NCBI RefSeq assembly: GCF_000378005.1
Contig: NZ_KB899040.1
Location: 1,355,997-1,418,154 of the forward strand
Direction: 5' to 3'
Length of the DNA stretch: 62,158 bases
Origin: Coprothermobacter platensis DSM 11748
GTDB lineage: Bacteria > Coprothermobacterota > Coprothermobacteria > Coprothermobacterales > Coprothermobacteraceae
The notes under the pieces are model-generated. The model made no database searches and was not told the origin of the DNA. It saw nothing but the letters and a program-made list of their open reading frames with translations. Shown here one piece after another: positions 26,992-35,589 of the stretch. The translations under genes were made by a program, and so were the position numbers. Within the stretch, counting starts at the first letter, position 1. Every line of letters begins with the position of its first letter.

Positions 26992-27098
26992 TGACATACT
27001 TTGTGTGTGGTAAGATGGGCTTTAAGCGGTAGGGCGGCGTTGATGCAAGTACTGAAACACCGCTGGGCGATTGGGCCCAGGGAAACGGAGGCGTAAGT

Positions 27099-27866
27099 TT
27101 GCTCGCAGAGATGATCAAGTTTGAAATAAGTAGACTGCTAAAAAGGCGTACATTGCTGTTTTGGGGCATAGTTTTGCTAATAGCCCTCTTCACAGGCATT
27201 ATTGAGTACCTTGGAATGGGCACTCCTAAAAGAACAGTCTTTGATGCTTTTAGCTTTTCTACCAGTTCCATAATGCCTTTGCTTCTCGCACCCATGGCAG
27301 GATTTTTTACTGGAGGTGCTTTGGTTGAAGACAGCCGCTCAGGACTACTTTCGCTCATTTTCTCCAAAGGTGTTTCTGCCTTTGAGTATGTTACGTCAAA
27401 AGCAGTTACCAGTGCCTTGAGTCAAATGTGTTTTATCGGCATTACGTTGGTTGTGTTTTTTGTTGCTTTGCTTCCTTTTTTTCCCATGGGATCAATTTAC
27501 ATAGGCGCTCAGCATTATTCTGAAGCATTCGCTTATAATGAGCCTGTTGCATACTGTTTTCTCATTGCGTTGCTTTTTATAACTGCCGCAGTGGCTTTTA
27601 ATGGAATTGCACTGCTAACTTCAGTGTGGGTCAAGAACACATTCGTGGTAATGGCTGCGCCTACTTTGCTTTACATGGGGCTAATCTATGTAATGAGCAT
27701 GGACGCGACTAAAGTCAGTTTAATAGACCCCTACGCCAATCTGGCGCTTATTGACGTTTATATTCCGGTGTCCATACTGCATATGGTTTGCTATTGGGCT
27801 GTAATAGCCTTAATCACGCATGTGCTTGCCATTGCTGCCTTTAGTTTTAAAAAGGATTACATGTAA
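27099..27866 (+). CDS. ABC-2 type exporter membrane subunit
   Basis: Integral membrane protein of 255 aa with about six hydrophobic segments and a typical ABC-2 layout: a cytoplasmic N-terminus (KFEISRLLKRRTLLFWGI) and a periplasm-facing loop with MPLLLAPMAGFFTGGALVEDSRSGLLSLIFSKGVS. The TTG start is preceded by GGAGGCG with 5-nt spacing; an ATG at 27111 is an alternative. It is the first gene of a three-gene exporter operon. The cargo is unknown; such systems commonly export antibiotics, peptides or polysaccharide. Confidence 0.78.
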   Translation: MLAEMIKFEISRLLKRRTLLFWGIVLLIALFTGIIEYLGMGTPKRTVFDAFSFSTSSIMPLLLAPMAGFFTGGALVEDSRSGLLSLIFSKGVSAFEYVTSKAVTSALSQMCFIGITLVVFFVALLPFFPMGSIYIGAQHYSEAFAYNEPVAYCFLIALLFITAAVAFNGIALLTSVWVKNTFVVMAAPTLLYMGLIYVMSMDATKVSLIDPYANLALIDVYIPVSILHMVCYWAVIALITHVLAIAAFSFKKDYM

Positions 27867-27878
27867 GGAGCTGAGGAA

Positions 27879-28775
27879 ATGAATGAAGTACTGCAAGTAA
27901 AATCGCTGACAAAGAGGGTTAAGCAAAAGGTCATCCTGCAAGATGTAAATTTATCCGTAAGTGAAGGAGAGATCTTGGGCCTCATAGGTCCAAATGGCGC
28001 GGGAAAAACTACCTTGCTTAAAATTGTTTCCGGCGTTGTAAGGGCAAGCAGCGGCTCTGTTTGGTTTGATAAATCGGCTGGCATAGGTATTGTGCCTGAG
28101 CAAGCGGCATTACTCGGGGATATGGATGCCTTACAAAATCTTCGCATGTTATCTTCCATAAGAGGCAAAATTGGCACAAGTGAGATTAAACAAACACTCA
28201 AGCGCGTCGGTCTTGATCCCGATAATAAAAAGGCAGTGAGAAACTATTCTTTGGGCATGAAACAAAGGCTCATGCTTGCTCAAGCTATCATGGAACATCC
28301 AAAGCTTCTGTTGTTGGATGAGCCCACCAATGCTCTCGATCCACTGGGCATCATCGATTTGCGGATGCTGCTTTCTGAGCTGGCTCAAGCTGGTACAGGC
28401 ATCATCATTGCCAGCCACTTGCTTAATGAAATAGAACGTATGTGCGACCGTGTGGCAATCATCAGTGGCGGAAAAATCTTGCGCCAAGTAAACCTTCGTT
28501 CCACTGAGCAAACGCCCATAGAAGTCACTGTGAGCACTGCATATGATTGGGACATTTTAAAGCGGTGGGCTGAGTCTGTTCATGTGGAGCTGCAAAAACT
28601 GACGCCTAACAAAGGCTTGCCTCGAGGCATATTGAAAACCAAAATGGCGGTTTCACAGGTTATATCAGAGCTGCAATCGGCTGGTATTGCCATAGAAAGT
28701 ATCAGCCACGTAGGGCCCAACTTAGAGGCTGTCTTCTTGGAGTATGCACAGCTTGAAGGGGGCGTCTACCGATGA
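27879..28775 (+). CDS. ABC exporter ATP-binding subunit
   Basis: Cytoplasmic ATPase of 298 aa (CcmA/NatA type). ATG follows AAGGAG. Walker A GPNGAGKTT (about 45-53), Q-loop GIVPEQAAL, signature YSLGMKQRL, Walker B LLLLDEPTNALDP and switch histidine ASHLLNEIE are all intact. The C-terminal 80 residues form the accessory domain typical of ABC-2 ATPases. It lies between two different membrane subunits and overlaps the second by 4 nt, so it probably energises a heterodimeric exporter. Confidence 0.92.
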   Translation: MNEVLQVKSLTKRVKQKVILQDVNLSVSEGEILGLIGPNGAGKTTLLKIVSGVVRASSGSVWFDKSAGIGIVPEQAALLGDMDALQNLRMLSSIRGKIGTSEIKQTLKRVGLDPDNKKAVRNYSLGMKQRLMLAQAIMEHPKLLLLDEPTNALDPLGIIDLRMLLSELAQAGTGIIIASHLLNEIERMCDRVAIISGGKILRQVNLRSTEQTPIEVTVSTAYDWDILKRWAESVHVELQKLTPNKGLPRGILKTKMAVSQVISELQSAGIAIESISHVGPNLEAVFLEYAQLEGGVYR

Positions 28776-29584
28776 TAAGACTTTGGTGGAATGAAACACT
28801 CAGGCTGGTATGGTGCAAGCGTTTTTTGGCTGTGTTTCCTGCGTTTGCGTTAGCTACCCTGCTTGCACTTGCTGATCTGCTACCCCTTGTTAGAGCTTAC
28901 GGTGTGCAAATGAACGTTTGGGATGGCGTATTCGGTACCATGGCACATTGGCTGTATTTTCGCTTTATCATCTTGCTGGTGTTCGTTTTCCTTACCGCCG
29001 ATACATTAGTTCAAGATATCAGCAGTAATTGGTCTTGGCTGGTATTACCGCGAACGAATAGCCGAATGCGCTGGTGGACAGCAAAGGTACTGAGTCTATT
29101 CAGCGCTGCTCTCGTTTATTTTATAATTGGTTTTTTGATTGTTTTTGCCATTTCAGCAACGCAGCTTCCGTATGCACCAAACTTCAGTGAATATGCCACA
29201 CAGGGTTCTTCATTTAATGCTGGTGTTGGCACGTTAAAGTTTCCTGAAGGTGCAAACCCGTTTGTACTATCAGCTAAGATGATACTTTATTCTGCTTTTA
29301 GTTCAGCGGTCTTTATGATGATCCCTGTGACCATATCCATAATTGTGCGTCAAGGGTATGTAGCATTGCTTATTCCATTCACGTGGATATTCTTGTCAAA
29401 TTTTTGGCAGACGAATAAATTCATTTTTTCCATCGATTTGATCCCACGTCTGTTTTACGGGTCATATTTTTCTTCATTTTCAAGCCGCGTTATTGATCTA
29501 TCCACATCCTTAGTCTATCTGGCGCTGGTGGGCATAGTGTTTTACTTTGCAGGCGGTTACATGATAAAGAGAACAGATTTTTAG
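28772..29584 (+). CDS. ABC exporter second membrane subunit
   Basis: Membrane protein of 270 aa with six hydrophobic segments (for example FRFIILLVFVFLTADTL, LFSAALVYFIIGFLIVFA and LVYLALVGIVFYFAGGY). The ATG overlaps the ATPase stop (ATGA), so translation is coupled. Sequence similarity to the first membrane subunit is not evident, consistent with a heteromeric ABC-2 transporter. Substrate unknown. Confidence 0.78.
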   Translation: MIRLWWNETLRLVWCKRFLAVFPAFALATLLALADLLPLVRAYGVQMNVWDGVFGTMAHWLYFRFIILLVFVFLTADTLVQDISSNWSWLVLPRTNSRMRWWTAKVLSLFSAALVYFIIGFLIVFAISATQLPYAPNFSEYATQGSSFNAGVGTLKFPEGANPFVLSAKMILYSAFSSAVFMMIPVTISIIVRQGYVALLIPFTWIFLSNFWQTNKFIFSIDLIPRLFYGSYFSSFSSRVIDLSTSLVYLALVGIVFYFAGGYMIKRTDF

Positions 29585-29672
29585 CTGTTTCGCGCTTTAA
29601 GAAAAACCTACAAGCACGATTAAAATAGCGCTTAAAATTGTGTGAGGTACCCACAGGAGGTGACATGTTTTT

Positions 29673-30308
29673 ATGGACCAGAAAGAACAATTGTTGAGGC
29701 AGTCTTTGGCTGATATTATGAAAAAGCTTTACAGCCGCGGACTTATATCTGTTTATGGTGGCAATGCCAGTGCACTACTTGATGATAATAGCGCGCTTTT
29801 CATAACGCCTTCGGGTTTCAATAAAGAAAACCTTACAAAAGAAGATTTGGTAAAAGTAGACTTTAGATCTGGCTTAGCATTAGGTGATGGCAAGCCTTCA
29901 AGTGAACTAAAAACGCACATGAGCGTATATGGAACAAACTCAGCAGTGCGTGCTGTGGTGCATGCCCATCCCACTACCTTGGTTGGCTTATGCACTGCTG
30001 GTCACAATTTTGGTGTTTATACGCCTGAGCAGGCTATATTGGTGGGCAAACCTGCCGTTATCGATTTTTGCATGGGTGAAGAGTTGGCAAAACAGGCTTC
30101 CTCGCTCTGTTTGATTTATTCCGCCGTCGTTGTAAAAAATCATGGCGTTTTTGCTTGGGGTTCAAGTATTATGGAAGCTTATGCAAAGATAGAAATACTG
30201 GAAGAAGCGGCAAAAATGGTTTTGGCTGGCTTTTCTGTTCCTGGTATGAACGCATTCGATGAGCAAATGCTTGAAGCTGTGCGTAAAAACTACAAGCCCG
30301 GTCGTTAA
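29673..30308 (+). CDS. Class II aldolase/adducin family protein (L-fuculose-1-phosphate aldolase-like)
   Basis: Cytoplasmic zinc enzyme of 211 aa, close to the 215 aa of FucA. Phosphate-binding GGNAS and TPSGFNKE; catalytic E78 in SSELKTH; zinc ligands H97 and H99 in HAHP and H157 in KNHGVFAWG. These positions fit the FucA/AraD family, which splits or epimerises sugar phosphates such as L-fuculose-1-phosphate. ACAGGAGG precedes ATG by 12 nt. No sugar kinase or isomerase is adjacent, so the in vivo substrate is open; methylthioribulose-phosphate dehydratase is an alternative. Confidence 0.85.
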   Translation: MDQKEQLLRQSLADIMKKLYSRGLISVYGGNASALLDDNSALFITPSGFNKENLTKEDLVKVDFRSGLALGDGKPSSELKTHMSVYGTNSAVRAVVHAHPTTLVGLCTAGHNFGVYTPEQAILVGKPAVIDFCMGEELAKQASSLCLIYSAVVVKNHGVFAWGSSIMEAYAKIEILEEAAKMVLAGFSVPGMNAFDEQMLEAVRKNYKPGR

Positions 30309-30337
30309 AAATGTTTACTTATTTTTAAGTAAAATAA

Positions 30338-30368
30338 TTGCATCTTTTTCTTCTTTAGGGGTTATATT
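30338..30368 (+). promoter_or_regulatory. Promoter giving a probable leaderless mRNA
   Basis: TTGCAT (30338-30343) and TTATATT (30362-30368) are spaced 18 bp. The -10 box ends 8 nt before ATG 30377, so transcription should begin at or next to the start codon. No Shine-Dalgarno sequence is present. Confidence 0.45.
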
Positions 30369-30376
30369 ACTAATAT

Positions 30377-31924
30377 ATGGACAGTAAACGTTTTAGCTTT
30401 TCAACGTTTATAGCCATTGTTTTGGCTGCCGCTTTAGCGTTGACGGCAGGCTGGTTAGCCGGCGAAAAAGATCGTGTGCTGGTTTATGTGCTATCCAGCG
30501 ATGCGGTGAGTTTAGATCCGTTAAAAGCTACGGATAGCACATCGTTGAAGATTATTGCGCAAATCTATGAAGGGTTGATGAAGTTTAGACCTGGTTCTTT
30601 AGAGGTGGAACCTAACTTGGCTATTGATTACCTTGTTAGCAAAGATGGATTAGTATATACTTTTGATTTGCAAAGAAATGTTATGTTCCAAGATGGCACG
30701 CCTTTTGACGCAGATGCAGTGATATGGAATTACAATCGTGCAAAAGCTGCTCTTAGCAGCTCGTATTATGCGTCATTGGTGTGGCAAAATGTGCAGAGTG
30801 TCGAAAAGGTAAGCCGTTATCGCGTTCGCTTTGTGCTAAAGCATGTTGATGCCAGCTTTTTGACAGATTTAGCGTTGCCTATCGGTGGCAGCATGGTTTC
30901 TCCAAATGTGTCCGATGCCGGTTTCATGCCCATAGGTACAGGCCCTTACAAGTTAGTTAACTGGCAGAGGGGCAAAAGCGTTGTTTTAACGTACAATCAA
31001 AACTGGTGGCAAGATAAACTGGCTCGTCCTTATTTTAAAGGTATTAGATTTACAGTTATTAGTGACGCTACGCAAGCGTTGAGTATGGCAGAACAAGGCA
31101 AAGCTGACATTTTGGATAATGTTCCGCCGCAGACTGCAGAGACCATCGGCGAAGGGAAAGACATAAAGATTCTGGAAACAAACGCGCTCACTACGGCATT
31201 TCTTGGTTTCAACACAACTCATGGGGTTTTTTCTAACCCCAAGGTGAGGCAGGCTTTAAAACTGTTGATAGACAGGCAGGAGATTATAGATGATGTTTAC
31301 GATGATTTGGCTATGCCGGCTAATGGCCCTTTGCCCCCTGTTTTGAACCGTCAAGTTGTGTGTCGAGATTTAGCAGCGAACAAAGAGGCTGGCAAAGACA
31401 TGCTACGAGAGCTTGGCTTCACTGCTACACATCCGCTTTCTTTCACGGTAGAGATTCCTTTGGAACCACGGGATTATCTTCCCACTGATGGCATGGCCAT
31501 GGGCAATGAACTGCGTTCACAATTTGAATCCACTGGCTTAATCAGTGTGTCGTTTGTTTACAAACCATTTGAGCAGATTATTGAAGATTTAGAAGCCGGT
31601 TCTACGGATGCGTTTGTGCTTGGTTGGAGTAGTGATAACGGCCAGGTATCAAATTTTCTCAAGCCGCTGTTTTACAGTAGTAGTTCGCTAAACTTTTTCA
31701 AATACCATAACAAAGCAGTGGATACATATTTAGATGAGGCAGATATGGAGCTTAATCCAGATAAACAACGCATGTTCTACAGAATGGTGTGTGAGCAGTT
31801 TCTGGACGATCCACCCGCCATTTTTTTGTCTTACCCGTTTTCCTATAAAGTGGTAAATACAAACCTAAAAGGCGTTAACATAAACCCAATGGATGTAGAA
31901 GAACTTTACCTTCTCAGATATTAA
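30377..31924 (+). CDS. Peptide/nickel-type ABC transporter substrate-binding protein (SBP family 5)
   Basis: Extracytoplasmic binding protein of 515 aa. The N-terminal segment FIAIVLAAALALTAGWLAG acts as signal or membrane anchor; there is no lipobox Cys. Family 5 features: SSDAVSLDPLKATDSTS, IYEGLMKFRPGSLEVEPNLA, QDGTPFDADAVIWNYNR and GTGPYKLVNWQRGKSVVLTYN. It probably binds oligopeptides, matching the proteolytic theme, but no permease genes are near. It heads a three-gene operon with two small proteins. It appears leaderless. Confidence 0.88.
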   Translation: MDSKRFSFSTFIAIVLAAALALTAGWLAGEKDRVLVYVLSSDAVSLDPLKATDSTSLKIIAQIYEGLMKFRPGSLEVEPNLAIDYLVSKDGLVYTFDLQRNVMFQDGTPFDADAVIWNYNRAKAALSSSYYASLVWQNVQSVEKVSRYRVRFVLKHVDASFLTDLALPIGGSMVSPNVSDAGFMPIGTGPYKLVNWQRGKSVVLTYNQNWWQDKLARPYFKGIRFTVISDATQALSMAEQGKADILDNVPPQTAETIGEGKDIKILETNALTTAFLGFNTTHGVFSNPKVRQALKLLIDRQEIIDDVYDDLAMPANGPLPPVLNRQVVCRDLAANKEAGKDMLRELGFTATHPLSFTVEIPLEPRDYLPTDGMAMGNELRSQFESTGLISVSFVYKPFEQIIEDLEAGSTDAFVLGWSSDNGQVSNFLKPLFYSSSSLNFFKYHNKAVDTYLDEADMELNPDKQRMFYRMVCEQFLDDPPAIFLSYPFSYKVVNTNLKGVNINPMDVEELYLLRY

Positions 31925-31951
31925 AAAGATTGGAGGTTTATAATATCTAAC

Positions 31952-32353
31952 ATGGCTGAATACAATATAAAAGAAATAAGCCCTGACGATTTGAAAGATA
32001 TTTCAGTCGGTTGGGATGATTCTTACTATGATGATGTGGATGTAATGCTCATAAAGAGCATGATAATGAACGAGCTGGAACATCAGTATGGCGAAGGAAC
32101 GCACATGGAAGTGTATTCCTTAGGCGACATGCTGGACAAAATGGAAGATTTCGTTGGCGAACAGATTTCTCCAGAAGATTTACCTTTTGACCAGATGGCA
32201 CCCCTTATGGCACGCTTTTTTGGTGACGCTGTAAAGTTTTTTGTGGATGACCAAGACAACTTGTTTATGGCTCTTCTGGTGGATTTGCTTCCTGCCAGCT
32301 CTGATTTTATGAAAACGTTGTGGCAGTACTGGAATAACAATAACAAGGGGTGA
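31952..32353 (+). CDS. Acidic hypothetical protein
   Basis: Protein of about 133 aa, very rich in Asp, Glu and Met, with no signal or membrane segment. I do not recognise a family. GGAGG (31932-31936) is 15 nt from ATG 31952 but 6 nt from an in-frame ATA at 31943, so translation may begin three codons earlier. It lies 27 nt after the binding-protein gene and 8 nt before a DUF4330-like gene. Confidence 0.65.
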   Translation: MAEYNIKEISPDDLKDISVGWDDSYYDDVDVMLIKSMIMNELEHQYGEGTHMEVYSLGDMLDKMEDFVGEQISPEDLPFDQMAPLMARFFGDAVKFFVDDQDNLFMALLVDLLPASSDFMKTLWQYWNNNNKG

Positions 32354-32361
32354 TGTAAACG

Positions 32362-32820
32362 ATGCGAAACAGGACTTACATGTGGGTCATCGCTGGCATA
32401 TTGATTGCTGTATTGGTACTGGGTGGCTGGTACGTGTTAAAAGGTACGGATAGAGGCCTGACAGCCAAAAATGCCGTGGTTGTCATACGTGCAGACGATG
32501 TGCCTTACGAAGTGGCTTCAGCACCAAAGCCTGGAGATGTTATTATTGACAAGTACAATAAGCCCTATTTTGAAGTGATAAGTGCTACATACACACACCT
32601 GCAATACAGAGGAACAGACGCAGAAGGCCAAGTTATTTACAGCTCTGATCCACAACGTTATACGATGTATGTTACCGCAAAAACCATATCGCCATTTTAC
32701 GATGACGTTCCTGTGATGGCTAAGCAGCGTGTGGTCGTAGGACGTACGCTCACACTGGAAGGTCCCACTTGGGCAGTTTCCGGGCGAGTTACAAAGCTGA
32801 CAGTTACGCCGGTAAAGTAG
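32362..32820 (+). CDS. Membrane-anchored DUF4330-like protein
   Basis: Protein of 152 aa with one N-terminal membrane segment (MWVIAGILIAVLVLGGWYVL) and an extracytoplasmic beta-rich domain (PKPGDVIIDKY, VVVGRTLTLEGPTWAVSGRV) resembling DUF4330 as I recall it. GGGGTGATG precedes the ATG. Function unknown; it is the last gene of the binding-protein operon. Its last 17 nt overlap the convergent lipid kinase gene. Confidence 0.6.
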   Translation: MRNRTYMWVIAGILIAVLVLGGWYVLKGTDRGLTAKNAVVVIRADDVPYEVASAPKPGDVIIDKYNKPYFEVISATYTHLQYRGTDAEGQVIYSSDPQRYTMYVTAKTISPFYDDVPVMAKQRVVVGRTLTLEGPTWAVSGRVTKLTVTPVK

Positions 32821-33730
32821 GCTCTGGCCACAAAAAGGGTACTTTGTGAGGTATTAGGCTTATGTGCGCAGGGGTGAAACCTATAACTTCTCCCTGCACA
32901 TAAATAAGCTGTTGAGAGCCTTCCACATTGAGCTGTGTAGTCCTTATATGGGTTGCCTTGGGATGGGGCAGATGTGTGCCTTTGAATGTTTTTGGAAGCA
33001 GCTTTAACATTTCAAGACGTGTTAACTTTTCTACGAAAAGCACATCCATGTAACCATCGTCTGCTATAGCCATGGGCGCTATTTTTATGCCGCCTCCCAA
33101 GTATTTGCCAACCATAGCGAAGAGCATGTTGTACATACCGCTGGTAGAAAGCTCTGGTGTTTCTATGTGCAATGCCATGAGTTTGTTCTGCATGATTTCT
33201 GCTACCACTGCTTCAAGGTAGCTCCATGTGCCTTTAAGTATGCCTTTCATGTTATTTACGCGGAAGCTCACCTTTGCCGGGAAGCCTACGCCAAAGTCGT
33301 TTATTGAATACTTTAATGCTCTTTCTCCTTCAAAGCTGGAGTAATCGATTTTCATCAAATCGACATACTTTGTATGACCATGTTTTATAACGTCAATTTG
33401 TCTTTTTATGTCTTTGGAAATGCCTGCTGTTTTTAGAAAGTCGTTTCCCGTGCCTATACCCAACGCGCCCATGGGTACGGCAAAATCTAATTCTGCCAAA
33501 CCATTAAGCACTTCATTTATGGTGCCATCTCCACCAGCACTGACAATGGCATCTACACCGCGTTTTACGAGTTTTTGCGCCAATTCCAGACCATGGCCAG
33601 CGTACTGTGTGATTTCTACCAGTGTTTTCAGACCGGCATCGCTTAACTGCGTAAGGATATCTGGAAATATGCGACCTGCGTTGCCACTGCCTGCTGTTGG
33701 GTTAAGGACAATTCCTATGGTTTTCGTCAA
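32804..33730 (-). CDS. Diacylglycerol/lipid kinase family protein (YegS/DagK type)
   Basis: Cytoplasmic, membrane-associated kinase of 308 aa that phosphorylates a lipid alcohol, probably diacylglycerol. Family motifs: [11 protein letters not shown] at the N-terminus, [15 protein letters not shown] near residue 67 (nucleotide binding) and [12 protein letters not shown]. Length fits the family. The start overlaps the end of folE2 by 29 nt, so it is the third gene of the queD-folE2 operon, although its role is unrelated to pterins. Confidence 0.9.
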   Translation of the reverse strand: MTKTIGIVLNPTAGSGNAGRIFPDILTQLSDAGLKTLVEITQYAGHGLELAQKLVKRGVDAIVSAGGDGTINEVLNGLAELDFAVPMGALGIGTGNDFLKTAGISKDIKRQIDVIKHGHTKYVDLMKIDYSSFEGERALKYSINDFGVGFPAKVSFRVNNMKGILKGTWSYLEAVVAEIMQNKLMALHIETPELSTSGMYNMLFAMVGKYLGGGIKIAPMAIADDGYMDVLFVEKLTRLEMLKLLPKTFKGTHLPHPKATHIRTTQLNVEGSQQLIYVQGEVIGFTPAHISLIPHKVPFLWPEPTLPA

Positions 33731-34487
33731 CGTTTTTCTTCTCTTTCACTGCTACAGCGTTGTGTGGATGTATGGATTCATGGCTAACCACTTTTATCTT
33801 GAAACAGGGGGAAAGTGGGTCTAATTTAAGGAATAAATCCTTCGCAATATCTTCAACGAATTTAGGGTTCAAATAAGCTTTTTCCGTAACATATTTCTCA
33901 TCGGGCCTCTTGAGCAGTGGGTACAATGGCTGAGAAGCGCTGCCTTCTACCAAAGATACCACATCTTCTATCCACAAATTGCCACGCCAACTTACTGTGA
34001 CATCGGCACGCTGGTTATGTGCGCCAAAATCACTGATATCTTTTGAGCATGGACACAACGTATGGACTGGAACGGTAACGGTGGACGTAACTATGTAGCC
34101 ATCTTTGTTAAGTTCGGCTTTAAATGAAGCATCTACGTACATGATGGTTTCCAGTCTTGTTACAGGCGTGAGCTTATCAATGGCGTAAGGGAAACCAACT
34201 TCGATTAGCGCTTTCGTAGCTTGCAAACGGTCTTTTATGTCCTCCAGTACGACACGCAATTTGGATTGAGATATTTCTTCTAAATGCTGATAAAGTACTT
34301 CCATAAAACGTGACATATGGGTGCCTCTGAAGGAGTATGGAAAATCCACACCTATGGCAAATGTGCCTACGGTAGACTGCATCTGCCCATTTTTTGTGCG
34401 CACTTTTATGGGCAGGCGCACATCTTCTATGCCAACGTAATCCAGCGGTACATTTCTGGGGTCATGCTCACTTTGTACATCGCGCAT
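33702..34487 (-). CDS. folE2: GTP cyclohydrolase FolE2 (type IB)
   Basis: Converts GTP to 7,8-dihydroneopterin triphosphate; 261 aa. The frame opens at 34523, but ATG 34487 follows GTGGAG and the queD stop directly (TGATATG), and starts with the family N-terminus [12 protein letters not shown]. Signatures: [22 protein letters not shown] with the metal-site cysteine, and [13 protein letters not shown]. Together with queD it makes the first two steps to 6-carboxytetrahydropterin for queuosine; it also could feed folate. The type IB enzyme does not depend on zinc, unlike FolE. Confidence 0.93.
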   Translation of the reverse strand: MRDVQSEHDPRNVPLDYVGIEDVRLPIKVRTKNGQMQSTVGTFAIGVDFPYSFRGTHMSRFMEVLYQHLEEISQSKLRVVLEDIKDRLQATKALIEVGFPYAIDKLTPVTRLETIMYVDASFKAELNKDGYIVTSTVTVPVHTLCPCSKDISDFGAHNQRADVTVSWRGNLWIEDVVSLVEGSASQPLYPLLKRPDEKYVTEKAYLNPKFVEDIAKDLFLKLDPLSPCFKIKVVSHESIHPHNAVAVKEKKNVDENHRNCP

Positions 34488-34488
34488 A

Positions 34489-34851
34489 TCAAACAATCTC
34501 CACCCAAGAAGTAGCTGTCTCAAATAGCTTTACAGAAGACAGCGTTAAATTTAATCGTTCAATGTGAGGCTTCAATGTTTCAAAAATCCACATGGCTACC
34601 AATTCTGTGCTGGGCTGTGGAAACCGATCATTTAGATAAGTGTGGTCCAACTTAGAAATAACTTCATTATCAACTAAGTTTTTTAAGTCGCCAAAATCCA
34701 TTAAAAGGCCATTGTCCAAGCTGGCACTATCACCACAAACTTTAATTTCTAACCGATAAGTGTGGCCATGCAGCGCTTCGCACTTTCCTTTGTAATTCAC
34801 TAAATTATGGGCTGCATCAAACGTAAAAGCTTTGGTAATGCAAACTTTCAT
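34489..34851 (-). CDS. queD: 6-carboxytetrahydropterin synthase
   Basis: Queuosine pathway enzyme (PTPS/QueD family) of 120 aa, second step of preQ0 formation. Visible: zinc ligands in AFTFDAAH and LHGHTY, catalytic Cys in KCEALHGH (the Cys-xxx-HGH pattern distinguishes QueD/PTPS from the Glu-type PTPS-III), and C-terminal ETATSW. It heads the operon with folE2. There is no Shine-Dalgarno sequence, and TATACT (34866-34861) ends 9 nt before the ATG, suggesting a leaderless or near-leaderless mRNA. Confidence 0.92.
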   Translation of the reverse strand: MKVCITKAFTFDAAHNLVNYKGKCEALHGHTYRLEIKVCGDSASLDNGLLMDFGDLKNLVDNEVISKLDHTYLNDRFPQPSTELVAMWIFETLKPHIERLNLTLSSVKLFETATSWVEIV

Positions 34852-34891
34852 ACAGAAAAAAGTATAACACTGCTTGAGAGAATTCTGTTGT

Positions 34892-35146
34892 CTACAAACC
34901 TAAAGCAGGAAGAAGCATGGAGGTGACAAACCTTGCAAGCCATTGCGGGAATGTCAGCAGATAACTGTATGGGGTGTACTGAAGCAGTAAAACGGCGCCT
35001 GCAGCAGATAAGAACAAACCTTTCAGACCCATTTCATGGATGAGGTAGTACCTCTTCACTTTTCTGTGGATAGGTTTTTTTACCTTGTCCCATTCTTCGT
35101 CGTACTCTACGGTGCTGATAAGGTCAATAAAATCCAGATCGTCCAC
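34892..35146 (-). CDS. Small membrane protein downstream of an ECF sigma factor (possible anti-sigma)
   Basis: Protein of 84 aa with an acidic, charged N-terminal half (MDDLDFIDLISTVEYDEEWDKVKK) and two hydrophobic segments after residue 40. The GTG start follows GGAGG, which lies inside the end of the sigma gene. Position and topology (cytoplasmic N-terminus, membrane C-terminus) resemble single-pass anti-sigma factors, but no zinc-binding HxxxCxxC motif is present. The role is inference. Confidence 0.6.
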   Translation of the reverse strand: MDDLDFIDLISTVEYDEEWDKVKKPIHRKVKRYYLIHEMGLKGLFLSAAGAVLLLQYTPYSYLLTFPQWLARFVTSMLLPALGL

Positions 35147-35151
35147 GGTTT

Positions 35152-35589
35152 TTACACCTCCTTTTTTATTTTTTCTTTGGCTCTGTGAACAATGCTCTTT
35201 ATGGTGTTCTCGGGTTTACCGGTAAGTTCTGCCACCTCGCTGTAAGAAAGACCTTCTTGGTAAAGTAAAAGTAGTATGCTGCGTTCGTCTTCTCTGAGGC
35301 TTTGCATAAGCAAGTGCACATCTTCGAAACTTCCACCATCACTGTAACCTTGAGTGTCGTCTTCTTCAACTAATGTCATTCTGCCCTTTAACGTATCCAT
35401 GGCCCAGTTGTGAGCTATTTTGAACAGATAACCTTTTGGTGATGACCAATCAATTCGAGACTGCATTGCTCTAATAAACACTTCTTGGACACCATCTTCT
35501 GCTTCCACCTGAGAAAGCCCTAACCGTCGCATGTATGCGTAAAGTCTTTTGCCATAAAGTTCAAATGCTCTTTCTACTTCGTTATTCAT
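35152..35589 (-). CDS. ECF-type RNA polymerase sigma factor
   Basis: Extracytoplasmic-function sigma factor of 145 aa, short but with regions 2 (AEDGVQEVFIRAMQSRIDW... GYLFKIAHNWAMDTLK) and 4 (LSYSEVAELTGKPENTIKSIVHRAKEKIKK, a helix-turn-helix for the -35 element). It overlaps the upstream DUF4097-like gene by 4 nt (ATGA) with a GGAG site. It is embedded in a PspC/DUF4097 operon, so it probably answers envelope stress; its targets are unknown. Confidence 0.92.
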   Translation of the reverse strand: MNNEVERAFELYGKRLYAYMRRLGLSQVEAEDGVQEVFIRAMQSRIDWSSPKGYLFKIAHNWAMDTLKGRMTLVEEDDTQGYSDGGSFEDVHLLMQSLREDERSILLLLYQEGLSYSEVAELTGKPENTIKSIVHRAKEKIKKEV

